From Aquila chrysaetos chrysaetos (taxonomy: Eukaryota > Chordata > Aves > Accipitriformes > Accipitridae): a DNA stretch of 64,000 nucleotides. The notes under the pieces were generated by a model. That model ran no database searches, was not told the DNA's origin, and saw nothing but the letters and a program-made list of their open reading frames with translations. This document shows, one piece after another, positions 41,001-49,975 of this stretch. Position 1 is the first letter of the stretch; every line of letters starts with the position of its first letter. The stretch lies in the NCBI RefSeq assembly GCF_900496995.4, contig NC_044018.1, forward strand, positions 21,916,001 to 21,980,000. Direction: 5' to 3'. The position numbers were made by a program, and so were the translations under genes.

Positions 41001-44000
41001 CTGCAGTGTTTTGGTGTTTGACTGATAGATGCATTTCTTTAAACATTAGGAGCTGTGTCCACGATAGATAGTGTTGGACAAATTTATTCAGTTATATTTA
41101 GAAGGAGCTCTGTGATGAGCAGTGATTTTTTGTGCGTGTTACCATCTTCCTTGCAATCAGCTAGATTTTGAGAAGCTGCCCCAATCAAAACACTGCTGGA
41201 GCTTAAGAGATACTGAAAATGTAGAGCATGTCTGCTGTCGTCTCAGAGATCACTGTGGTCTTTTATGGGTCTCTCCTACCAGAGCAAGGAAGCAAACCTA
41301 TGCTCAGCTGTGGTGGGAAATCCTCTAGTGCCAAGACTCCCATGACGATTCTCTCAAGGAAAACGTGTCAAAATTTTTGCCTTAATATAAACATTTTGGG
41401 CTTAGTGAATCACCACTTGCTATAAAACATTTCATATAGTCTATAGAAAATGAATGGCATAAATAGGGAATGGGACTTCCAGCAGTCAGTGTCTCAGTGA
41501 GGCAACACCTGCATAAGCTGGTAGGATGTTCAAATGTCTGAAGACTGAACTGAAGGTAGTTCAGTTCCTATGTATCACTAAGATTTTCAGATATTAATAT
41601 TATCCTGTTGTTTGATTTCTCAATTTGAGTCTATATCATGGAAAATGAGACTGGGAGAGATTATAACAGCCTGCATGGTAGAAGAGCTGAAGTTTTTAGA
41701 TATCATACTGTGATTTGAACCCACACCTCCAGAGAACACCTTGACCGGCACTGACGGTGAGACTTTTTCAACCTTCCCTGTTTAAATCCTTCCACTTTGC
41801 AAGTGTAACTAAAAATTCACAAAGTATCCCCCACTTCATAGGTGCACGGACAGAATAGTTATAGAATTAACATCGTCTGCATACCATCTTCAGTAAATCT
41901 GTCTACTTCTAATTAGGCAAGCAAAATAAAACCATTTTCAGCAGCAGAATCTGAGTGACAATGAACTACAGCACCGACATTATGACTACTGTGTTGGGAA
42001 GCAAGAAATCCAATTTCAAACCTTTGCTGCAAATCTGGGAGGGGTAAATGGCCTCACACACTTGCCAGGTGAGTACCCCAACTAAGTAGGATATAAATTA
42101 CATATAACAGACAACAGGCAATCCTCTGTCAGAAGTCCAGCAATCAGCAACCTTTCATATGCTTTCTAATCTGGCACGTGCACTCTGAGAGAGCCCACGT
42201 GTGAGAATAAGCAGAGGAATTCACGGGACGTAAGCATGCACCAAGTCTCTCAGCTTCTTGACCACAACAGATGTACGAAGGAGTTTGTGCCCATGGGTAG
42301 ACCTGTAATGCCTTGGCACCGCAACAGCAAAAACTTTGCACTGATTGTTTTAGGCATCTGCAGGGCAAGGAGACAGCAGAGATGGTTTTGAGGATCCCAG
42401 TGACACACGGATGCTGGAAGCTCCCTAAAACAACAGGGATCTGTGTGGCTTTAAATCCGTACGGGTTTTAGCTTTAGATTAGGTGAAGGCTTTTCCATGA
42501 CCAAAGCTAGCTATATACGAGACTAGGCTAACAGTACTTCCCCAGAGGAAAACTGTGTGGATAAACATGCTGATGAGCGAGAGGGATTGCAGTAATGCAG
42601 ACTATAAACACATAAAGTACTTAAAGAAGTGCCCTGACCCATCCCTGTGTTGGGTGAAGTGACTGTGTATGGGCTCGGTTGGTTTGTAAAAGGTTTTGCA
42701 ACCACCGAGGGATGCAGTTTTACAACTGCAAGCTATGACTGTGATTACAGGGGAAGACTGTGGGAACATTTATCCAACTTATACACGACAGAAGGAACAG
42801 TAAGAACCTCTTACTGAGCGCAAAGTTTATTTTAACACATGTAACATACATTCATTCATAAAGGATTTCAATTCAAAATTCAAAGGATCCCTTTCTGGAT
42901 CAAGCAGAGTTGTTCTGGGAGTTAATTCATTTATTTCCTCTGCAGCGTTGTAGCTGTATTTTACTGTGAAACCTCTGGCTCTTCCCCATCCTTTTATATA
43001 TTATTCAATGAATTTGATCCCTCAGACAACATGCTAAATAGATCAGTCTTTTTAAATCAAAATATTCAATCTCAACATTTTAACACACACTTAAATATGC
43101 AAGGTACCTAACTTGGGTTGGATTTTTTTATTTTTACATGTGTTAGGCATGTCAGAGGTGTATGCAAAAAGGAGTTACTTACTGTAGGCTCAGATGTACT
43201 GCAGAGACAAAAGGGCATAAGAGAGGAAGGGAGCATGCCATGGCTTGCACCTTCCCCATTGGCACCGACTGGTGTAATGCACGTTGGATTTGTCCTCCCT
43301 TTCATCTCTTGCTCTCATTGTGTTATTCCATCACTTTTCTTCTGCTCTTTGTTCTAATAAGGCTCCCCATATGTTGACATGAATCACTGTGATGTAAATT
43401 ACACGGTCCTGTTGAGATCCATGATGGTTCTTCAACCTGGCAAGTGGTACACGTGGGCTTTCCAAAATAATTCTACTAAAAAATAAAAGCCGCTAACGAC
43501 AATTATGAACAAGCTGGATTAATTCTAGAAGGAAGATGTTTTCTGACTAAGATGCTAAGTTGTTTAATGAAGCAAACAACCCAGAATTACGGGGGTGAGG
43601 AAGGATGCTGAGCAATCTGGCAGTGGCGGGAGAGGCTAAAAGAGGACAGAGAAGTGATGCGGGTCTGCCTCTACCAAAATCTTTGCTGTACAGTGCTCAA
43701 GCCCCGAGTCTTAAAATTCTGCCTGAAGATGTGCAGGCATGCATATATCTTCTATTGCATGAATCTGAGGGGCCAGTCGTGACCCTCACTGATTTCATGT
43801 CAAAGGGCCTGAAATGTCCCCACTGGAGACAGCTGGTTTGAGACTGTTCATTTCCACTTTGTGGCTGCTTTACGTCGCCCCAATGCAGCAAACAGGACAC
43901 CCAGTGGCACCACTCAGCATGTCACAGCGGGAGCGAACCACCGAGCCCAGCACCGAGAGCTGCGACGGGGGAGAGACCTCAGTCCTGGGACACAGCTGCG

Positions 44001-46164
44001 TTGGGGGTCTCCAAAATGGGAACGTCCCATTTCTGTTAGGGCTTGAGCTGCCCTTCTTCTCTCTTCTCCTTGCCTTTTACCTCCCGCTGCCACTGCTTCA
44101 TTTTTGCCCTTTGACCACTATAAATCAACGGAGCGTCCCTGACACTGGGAATGGGGTGGGAGCAGTAGACAGCAATGATCTAAGCTTTGCACACATTATA
44201 CTTTTTACCTGCAGTCACGCTGCAGCAGCTTTCATTTACTGGCTCTCCAGTCTCCTGCAGCAGAAAAATGTGCCCCAGACACATCTCTTATTAATACAAA
44301 CAGAGGGAGAAGCGGTTTGTCTTACCCCACATAAAATTTAACTGCTTTGTATTTAGTGATAACCTTAAATGCCAGCTGACTCAGAGTTTTTTTGTAAAAC
44401 TCCCCTTCTGTGGGAAAACTCATGGTGTCAGCTAAGGCATAGAGTGTGCAGGATTTGCTTCTCTTACCTTTGCCTAATGCATTGATGCCAGAGAGAGACT
44501 GATGCCAGCTGACAGGCTGAGGGATGGGTGCTGCTGTGCCCATTTTTATTCCCATTTTATTGTCCACAAGCCTGTGCTGGGCCAGGAGCAAAGCTGGTTT
44601 GCCTGGGGCTCTCATAATACACTATATTTCGCTCTGCTTTCTGGAAAGAAGAAATGCAATGGTTGTCTCTTCTTTGAATATTGTAAGAGTGTACCCGTAA
44701 ATTAAAGAGCTAATGCCAAGATATACAACCATAAATATTTCAGATAACATAAACATATTTTAAACTTAAATGTATTTAAGTACTTAAATATATGACCTAA
44801 ATATATTTAAAGTATCACATAACTGTGCAGCTGCTATATTAATGTACCTTATCAATGGGGAGACAAAGTTGAAAAATTTTGTTGCTCACAATGTTTTCTG
44901 ACCCTGGGAAGACTCGTCTCCCATTTTAAATGTCGTTACCATCACTCAGGATTCGCAGGGAGACGTATCTCACATATCAGGAAAGTCAGCAGAAAAGAGC
45001 TGTTGAGATTTTTGTTGAGAAATCTCTTGTGGCATACACTTTGTGGAAAACCAAAACTCACATCTTCCTTTATCAGGGAGAGGGAGAGGAAACTGGTTAA
45101 AAATGAAAAAAGTTGCATCATAAGTGTCCAGGTTTGTCTTTCAGGCATGCCTTCAAAACCTAGGAAATTTTAAGTGAAAGGAAATTGTCTCAAATTTTTT
45201 TATGTTTAAAAACCTTTCTTTTCATCCAAAACAATATTTTTCAACTGTTTTTGTATATGAACTCTAAACACAAAGCTATTGTCCAGTGACAAAACTATGT
45301 AATATCTGCTCTTGCTAGTGGCTTTTGCATGTGGCAAGGAGTGAATAAACAGCTTCGATAAAGAAATGAATTGGATTTGCTTAATAAGACCACTCTAACT
45401 GATACTCGTGTGTATTCATTCTTCTCATTATTTCAAATGAATGCAAACAAATCACATCTGAGATTTTTTTGTAAGTTTGTAAAGCTCAGAGATACAAGGT
45501 ACAAGAAATTGGAACAAACACAAATTAAAAGGCATGGAGGAATGTGAATATATGTTGTTACATTATACAGTGTCATAGAACTCCAAGGAAAAAGTTGTAG
45601 GAAAAAATTAAGACAAATTTGTCAATACAGGGATGGGAATGAAACCTTAATCTCATTACTAAATTCATCACATCTATAGGCTTATTGCTATGATTCATTG
45701 TCAGAAGAAATTAGCCTTCTCTATAAACCCAGCCTTCCATGAAGTATTTAAATATGTAATGATATTAACTACACTGTTACACATCTGTGTATGAGCTGCT
45801 TTAACAGGGAAGGGCTCCCCGGTAATTAACTGTGCTTATACTTTCCTTACTATCTCTCAGTTTAAATTCATTAATTTTTAGGTAAGCTGTTACGTGAACC
45901 AGCTCTATGTGTATATCTGTAGAAGAAAAAAAGTTCTTTCTCACAAAATATGCCCATTATAGATAACCACAAGAATTTCACTCTAAGGGACCTCCGAGTA
46001 TGTCACAAGTTTTAGTCCCGATTCAGGCAAGCATCCCATCTGGGATCCTCGCTGCGAACATGCAGAAGTATGTGCTAAGGGGCTTCTGGAGTTCAGACCT
46101 ACACGTCTAGGAACAAAGAGGATGTAAAATTAAGGGGAAAACCAGAAGTAGAACCATGTTGGCA
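35061..46164. other. Non-coding sequence, no recognisable gene
   Basis: AT-rich for most of its length, with a T13 run (35810-35822), a G8 run (37519-37526) and a GC-rich patch at about 38.27-38.72 kb that has imperfect CCTACAC-type short repeats near 38.35-38.40 kb. A 175-codon open frame (43814-44341, +) is hydrophobic in its second half but resembles nothing known to me. The 18-bp palindrome lies at 44773. Confidence 0.55.
44773..44790. repeat. Perfect 18-bp AT-rich palindrome
   Basis: TATTTAAGTACTTAAATA is identical to its own reverse complement and contains no spacer. It sits in a very AT-rich stretch (about 44.70-44.83 kb) with further TTAAAT/ATTTAA blocks on both sides. Confidence 0.95.
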
Positions 46165-46380
46165 GGAAAACATTTTTTACAATGAGGGTGGTAAAACCCT
46201 GGCACAGGTTGCCCAGAGAGGTGATAGATGCCCCATCCCTGGAAACATTCCAGGTCAGGCTGGACGAGGCTCTGAGCAACCTGATCTAGTTGAAGATGTC
46301 CCTGCTCATTGCAGGGGGGGTTGGACTAGATGACCTTTAAAGGTCCCTTCCAACCCAACCCGTTCTGTGATTCTATGAAC
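46165..46380 (+). mobile_element. CR1 LINE, 5'-truncated 3' end
   Basis: The + strand reads as the 3' end of a chicken-repeat-1 retrotransposon: CTGGCACAGGTTGCCCAGAG, then GCTGGACGAGGCTCTGAGCA, then GGTTGGACTAGATGACC, CCCTTCCAACCCAACC and a terminal GTGATTCTATGAA. CR1 copies are normally truncated at the 5' end and finish in a short ATTCTATG-type repeat instead of poly(A), as here. Only about 0.2 kb remains, with no reverse transcriptase coding sequence. The good match to the family wording suggests a fairly recent insertion by avian standards. It lies about 1.2 kb upstream of the FAM110C promoter. The 5' boundary is approximate. Confidence 0.93.
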
Positions 46381-46524
46381 CATAGGACGGTTCTGATAGC
46401 ACAGAGAAACCGTGGAAATACCCCCACAAAAGGCAGGCACGTGCCCAGAGGAGTGCAGTTCCACTGAAAACCCAGCCGCCCAGCTCACACTCGAGTACTT
46501 TGTACCCTCTTCTGTCTGAATGAG

Positions 46525-46775
46525 GATAACGTCGGTGCGACTCGCGTGGCTCGACCCTTCGGCGACGACACGGCGTCTGGGTGCAGCCATCACAGCAGGG
46601 CTCAGCCTGGGTATCCCCACCCTCGGCAGGGGGTGTAAGCACAAAAGCTGTTGCTTTCCCACCCCAAAGCAACGCGGCTCCGTGCAGCAGAGGTGCCCGG
46701 GCGCCCGCCGCCCGCTCCCAGGGGACGCAGAGGGGCTGGGTACCCAACATTTGACGTACACTTTCTCGGCACTAA
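46525..46775. promoter_or_regulatory. CpG-containing shore upstream of the FAM110C island
   Basis: A block with clustered CpGs (for example GGCTCGACCCTTCGGCGACG and GGGCGCCCGCCGCCCGC) lies between the CR1 insertion and the main island. A less CpG-rich gap of a few hundred bases separates it from the core promoter. It may be an upstream regulatory part of the same island. Open frames on the minus strand across it have no family match. Confidence 0.4.
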
Positions 46776-47503
46776 CGACGCCTGGTGTGTTTTTTCTCCA
46801 GCCGCACAGCTTTGAGCAAATTGTTCCTGGTGGGAAAACGGTGTACCCTGAAACTTGGTAAGGAGGGCAGGGAGGCCCGTAGCCCACCTCTCTCCCTTTG
46901 AAAAGTCGTTTGCCACGATTCAGCGATTGCAAAGATCAAGTATGAGTCGATCACCACTACAGCATTCTGATATTATACCCCCACAGAAGTAATAGACAAA
47001 TTTAAAAAAAAAACCAAAACCCAACTATGTGTGAAAAACCTTGCAGATATAAACTGGCTTTTGTTTTCTATGCAAGAAGTCGTCTGTAACTCAGTTACTG
47101 GAGACCACAGCTATCAGAGATCACACGAGTGGAAGCTGGGCGCTCGGACTGCCCCGGGTGATTACCTCCCACTTGGGTCTCTAATTTTCGGGTGTTTAAA
47201 TTACAGCCAAGGGCTCTGTCCCGCCTGCTCCGAACTGCCAGCCCCCGCCGGGAACGCCGCCCCTTTGGAGATCAGCGCTCTCTTTCTGACGGGGCAACGC
47301 GCGGTGCGGGTCTCCGCCGCTCCGGGACACGCCCGGCGGGCCCCGCCGCAGCACACCCGCGGGCCACGGACCAACGAACGCCTCCCCGGCGCTGCCGGTG
47401 CAGCTGGAAGCCTCTGGGTCACCGGCTCTCCCGAAAGGGACAGCGGCAGCAGCGCCTGTCACCGCTGAAGCCTCGTGTAACGGCTGCGGGGGGGAGGTGG
47501 AAC

Positions 47504-47569
47504 GGGGGGGGGGGGGGGTCCCGTCCCACACACACACACGCCCCCCCCCCCCCCCCCTCCCTCCCGCCG
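47504..47569. repeat. G15 run, short CA repeat and C17 run upstream of the FAM110C promoter
   Basis: A run of 15 G (47504-47518) is followed by a CA dinucleotide stretch (47527-47539) and a run of 17 C (47541-47557), then CT-rich sequence. The G and C runs face each other and could pair as a hairpin or form G-quadruplex/i-motif structures. They lie about 75-140 bp upstream of the inverted CCAAT box. The exact lengths should be treated with caution because such homopolymers are hard to sequence. Confidence 0.85.
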
Positions 47570-47616
47570 CCGGCGGCTGCCCCGGGCGGGCGGCGGGCCG
47601 CGCGCGCTGCTCGCCG

Positions 47617-47715
47617 TGACGCGCCCGGCGCGCGGCGGCGGGATTGGCTGTCCCCGGCCGGCGGGGCGGGCGGGTGCGCGGGGCGGCGGCGGCGGCGGGG
47701 CGGGAGGCGCGCGCA
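47617..47715 (+). promoter_or_regulatory. Probable TATA-less core promoter of FAM110C (inverted CCAAT box and GC boxes)
   Basis: An inverted CCAAT box (GATTGGCTG, with ATTGG at 47643-47647) is followed by a cluster of GC boxes of the type GGCGGGGCGGG between about 47661 and 47710. A TGACGC element reminiscent of a CRE half-site lies at about 47617. No TATA box is seen at a suitable distance. Known: NF-Y binds CCAAT and SP/KLF factors bind GC boxes in CpG-island promoters. Inferred: transcription starts somewhere between about 47.70 and 47.83 kb. From there to the FAM110C start there is no upstream ATG. Confidence 0.6.
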
Positions 47716-47825
47716 GGCGGGCGGCGGCGCGCACACGCGGCGCCCCGACGGCAGCGGCGGGTACGCGCCCGGGGGGAGCTCGGCCCTCGGAGGGGCGCAG
47801 CTGCCGCCTCCAGCGCCCGGGCTTT

Positions 47826-47908
47826 GCTCTTCCCACTCCTCTTTTCTTTTTTTTTTTTTTTTTTTTTTTTGCCTTTTTCCCCCCCTTTTTTTCCCCCCCT
47901 CCCCTCCC
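47826..47908 (+). repeat. Polypyrimidine tract with a 24-T run in the putative FAM110C 5' leader
   Basis: About 80 nt are almost entirely T and C, including an uninterrupted run of 24 T (47847-47870) and then alternating blocks of C and T. It ends about 37 nt before the FAM110C ATG. It could form triplex-type DNA, influence start-site choice or act in the leader RNA. A TOP-like role would require the cap site to fall inside it, which the sequence cannot show. The run length is likely polymorphic and prone to sequencing error. Confidence 0.85.
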
Positions 47909-47944
47909 GGGACTGGAAGCAGGATCCGCGTCCCCGGAGCTGCT

Positions 47945-49036
47945 ATGCCAACTGAACTCTCCCGGGCCGTGGGAATGCACGCCATCTCCGACCTCCACTC
48001 CCCCCTCACCCTGCGGCTCCTCAACAAGGGGCCCGAGTACCTCCGCAGGCAGATGGAGGCGGGCAGCCCGGGCAGGAGAAGCGCCGTGGAGAGGCTGGCG
48101 GCCGATAAGGCCAAGTACGTCAAGAGCCGGCGGGCGATCGGCGCCGAGCCGGACCCCGTCCTCGTCCCGAGCTCGGCCTCGGAGAGCGGCAGCGAGACCC
48201 GCTCGGTGGAGGGCAAGGGCGGCGGCGGGGGCTTTGGCCGCGGGAAGGGCGCGAAGCCCCTGGAGCTGGGCGCCCGCCGCGCCCCCCTGCAGCACGGCCC
48301 CCCCATCGCCAGGCGCGGCACCCCCAAGAGGCAGCTGCGGCCGGATTCCCTGGTGATTTACCGCCAGAAGTGCGAGTTCGGGAGAGGTCAGGGCCAGGAC
48401 GGCTCACGGGGGAGCCTGGTGAGGCGGATCTTCCAAGGGTCCGTAAAGGAGAAGCGGCCGGCTTCCCCGGAGATGCCCGGGGTGATGGAGGACGCCGCAG
48501 CCGCCGAGGGCGAAGAGCCTCTCTGGGCCGAAGACGGTGACCGTCAGCCGGGCGGCCGCGGAGCGGAGCGAGCCGCCGCCGCCGTGGGCAGCAGAGCCCC
48601 GGGGGCAGGGTGCCCGAAAGAGCGCGAGAGGCCCTCAGGCCCGAGCACGCCTCCCGAGGAGGCCGAGGAGGTGAAGAGGAGAGGTCTCCATCGCTCCCAG
48701 TCGGACATCAGCTCTCGCTACTCCAAGTCCTTCTCCGAGTTCGACACGTTTTTCAAGTACTGCGGCCTGGAGCAGGAGGTCATCGAGGACCTCGGGAGAG
48801 AGAACTTCTCCGTGGTGTCCGACAACGTCTCCTTCAAGATCCGCAGCATCAGCGTGGCGACGTCCGAGAGCGACTTCACGAGGCACAGCGGGGATGAGGG
48901 GCTGCTGGAGGACGAACTCACGGAGCAGGTCCCGAGCAGCACCTCCGTGATCGAGCGCAACGCTCGGATAATCAAGTGGCTGTACACGTGTAAGAAAGCC
49001 AAGGAGACGAACAAGGTGATCCAGGAACTGGCATGA
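47945..49036 (+). CDS. FAM110C: FAM110C (family with sequence similarity 110 member C), single open frame, 363 aa
   Basis: FAM110 proteins are small vertebrate proteins reported at centrosomes/spindle poles and linked to microtubules, cell spreading and migration; they have no known enzymatic activity. Seen here: an N-terminal block LTLRLLNKGPEYLRRQ (residues 21-36) and SAVERLAADKAKYVKS (46-61); the middle block LRPDSLVIYRQKCEF (131-145), then SLVRRIFQG (157-165); the C-terminal block HRSQSDISSRYS (249-260) through FFKYCGL (269-275); and the end block VIERNARIIKWLYTCKKAKE (335-354). The RQKCEF, SVATS and WLYTCKKAKET wording fits FAM110C better than A, B or D. Gly-rich (91-100) and acidic/Ala-rich (180-215) linkers separate the blocks. 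The ATG is the first in this frame; the frame is open further 5' but has no ATG there. The -3 base is G, a fair Kozak context, and Met11 is a possible second start. The length is somewhat above the human protein (about 320 aa from memory). The CDS is far more GC-rich than its flanks. It has no neighbouring gene in the window. The C-terminus after KKAKET may differ by splicing. Confidence 0.92.
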   Translation: MPTELSRAVGMHAISDLHSPLTLRLLNKGPEYLRRQMEAGSPGRRSAVERLAADKAKYVKSRRAIGAEPDPVLVPSSASESGSETRSVEGKGGGGGFGRGKGAKPLELGARRAPLQHGPPIARRGTPKRQLRPDSLVIYRQKCEFGRGQGQDGSRGSLVRRIFQGSVKEKRPASPEMPGVMEDAAAAEGEEPLWAEDGDRQPGGRGAERAAAAVGSRAPGAGCPKERERPSGPSTPPEEAEEVKRRGLHRSQSDISSRYSKSFSEFDTFFKYCGLEQEVIEDLGRENFSVVSDNVSFKIRSISVATSESDFTRHSGDEGLLEDELTEQVPSSTSVIERNARIIKWLYTCKKAKETNKVIQELA

Positions 49037-49304
49037 TGGCTTCTTTCAGCGTGCATTGCAGCCTGGTGAACTTAAGGTGTGTGCAAAGCCTCGCCCTGTC
49101 GATTCGTGTATTGCTCTTTCCTCTTTGGCGAGCGGTTGGCTTCTCTTAGTTTATTTTAGTCTTTTCATGAAGGGCTGAAGGAAAATGTATTTTGTATACT
49201 ACGTGTTCCAGTGTGGTCTTTATGCAAAGCAGAAATCCGTGTTTTTACAAAGACCAGAAGACAAACAAATAATTGCGTGCAGCTCGCCAGGTTTAGATCA
49301 GACA

Positions 49305-49317
49305 CCCCCCCCCCCCC
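49305..49317. repeat. C13 homopolymer
   Basis: An uninterrupted run of 13 C lies in the putative 3' UTR of FAM110C. It is a potential binding site for poly(C)-binding proteins if transcribed, and a likely length-variable site. Confidence 0.9.
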
Positions 49318-49950
49318 ATGAAGTTAAAGAGTCAGTGTCTGTGAGGGATGTCTGTCCTTTGCAGATTCCTGCTTTGTAAATAGCTTGTTTTCTCTAATTT
49401 CTGCTATATTAAATGCTAGGAAAAAAAAACTTAGAAAAAGCATTCAACCCTTAATTACAGTTGCTTAAGTAACAGGCTGAACTGAAACTATTACTGATTG
49501 GGAGTACACTGTATTTATACTAGACTGCTACAGTTTTCCCCTCCTTACTCTCCCTCACTCTCTCTCCCATCCCCTTATACATAGGCACCCCCAGGTATCG
49601 GGAAAGCAAAGCTGAGTCAGTGCTCCTGCTAGCAATCTTTTTTCCCCCACAGCTCTCTGTTGGGACCACAAAAGTTTGCTCCAGGTGACCCCCTAGCATT
49701 TCCCAGGCTTTAAGTTTCCTGTCCCGTTTGACTGTAGTGGATTTGGCTCCTCTGCAGTGGGTTTGGCGGTGCGGTTTGGCACTGGTAGCTGGAAATCAGT
49801 TGTGCGGTTTGCCTTGGTTAGAGGGGTACTTCACTGTTTGAAACTAAAGATAATGAATACGAATGTGTGGCATCGAGGCTTGGAAATCAATTACTTCCCA
49901 GACAGAAGCAGAACAAATTTAGCCCTGGTAAAAGCCGATATCCTGGTTTT

Positions 49951-49972
49951 AATAAAAGCGGTGTGTATTTTG
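49951..49972 (+). terminator. Candidate poly(A) signal AATAAA with GT-rich downstream element
   Basis: AATAAA at 49951-49956 is followed within a few bases by a GT-rich stretch (GGTGTGTATTTT). That spacing is tight, but the pairing of a canonical hexamer with a GT-rich element is the best 3' end signal in the kilobase after the FAM110C stop. It would give a 3' UTR of about 0.9 kb. Confidence 0.4.
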
Positions 49973-49975
49973 CAT

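Larger units (their letters stand above)
47220..48720. promoter_or_regulatory. CpG island covering FAM110C promoter, leader and most of the CDS
   Basis: CpG dinucleotides are dense from about 47.22 kb into the first two thirds of the coding region, whereas flanking sequence is AT-rich and CpG-poor. Boundaries are by eye. An island spanning promoter and first exon is typical of vertebrate housekeeping or developmentally regulated genes and suggests an unmethylated start region in the germ line. It is by far the strongest CpG concentration in the window, and the only one that coincides with a recognisable gene. Confidence 0.88.
49037..49975 (+). other. Putative 3' UTR of the unspliced FAM110C transcript
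   Basis: Composition falls from GC-rich coding sequence to AT-richer non-coding sequence right after the stop. The stretch holds no recognisable gene. It contains a 13-C run (49305-49317), an ATTTA pentamer near 49512 and scattered T-rich stretches. It ends near a canonical poly(A) signal. The extent is inferred from that signal. If the terminal intron suggested at 49016-52417 is used, this region would instead be intronic. Confidence 0.5.

Noticed and set aside
41600..41730. MIR-like wording on the minus strand (GGGTTCAAATC)
   Set aside because: Only a short block agrees and the rest of the MIR core cannot be aligned by eye.
44400..44560. Minus-strand donor AAAG|GTAAGAG near 44.47 kb with a possible acceptor
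   Set aside because: The implied exon is about 47 nt, the acceptor is weak, and there is no supporting coding frame or neighbouring exon.
46306..46932. 208-codon minus-strand open frame
   Set aside because: It begins in CpG-rich sequence and ends in the antisense of the CR1 tail. It does not resemble a protein family, and repeat-derived ends argue against a gene.
47419..48327. Minus-strand open frames of 278 and 302 codons opposite FAM110C
   Set aside because: They are low-complexity Pro/Arg/Ala/Gly translations of GC-rich DNA, including Lys/poly-basic runs from the T tract. They are shadows of the sense gene and CpG island.
47616..48356. + strand 246-codon frame overlapping FAM110C out of frame
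   Set aside because: It is a shifted reading of the same GC-rich sequence with compositionally biased product and no conserved domain.
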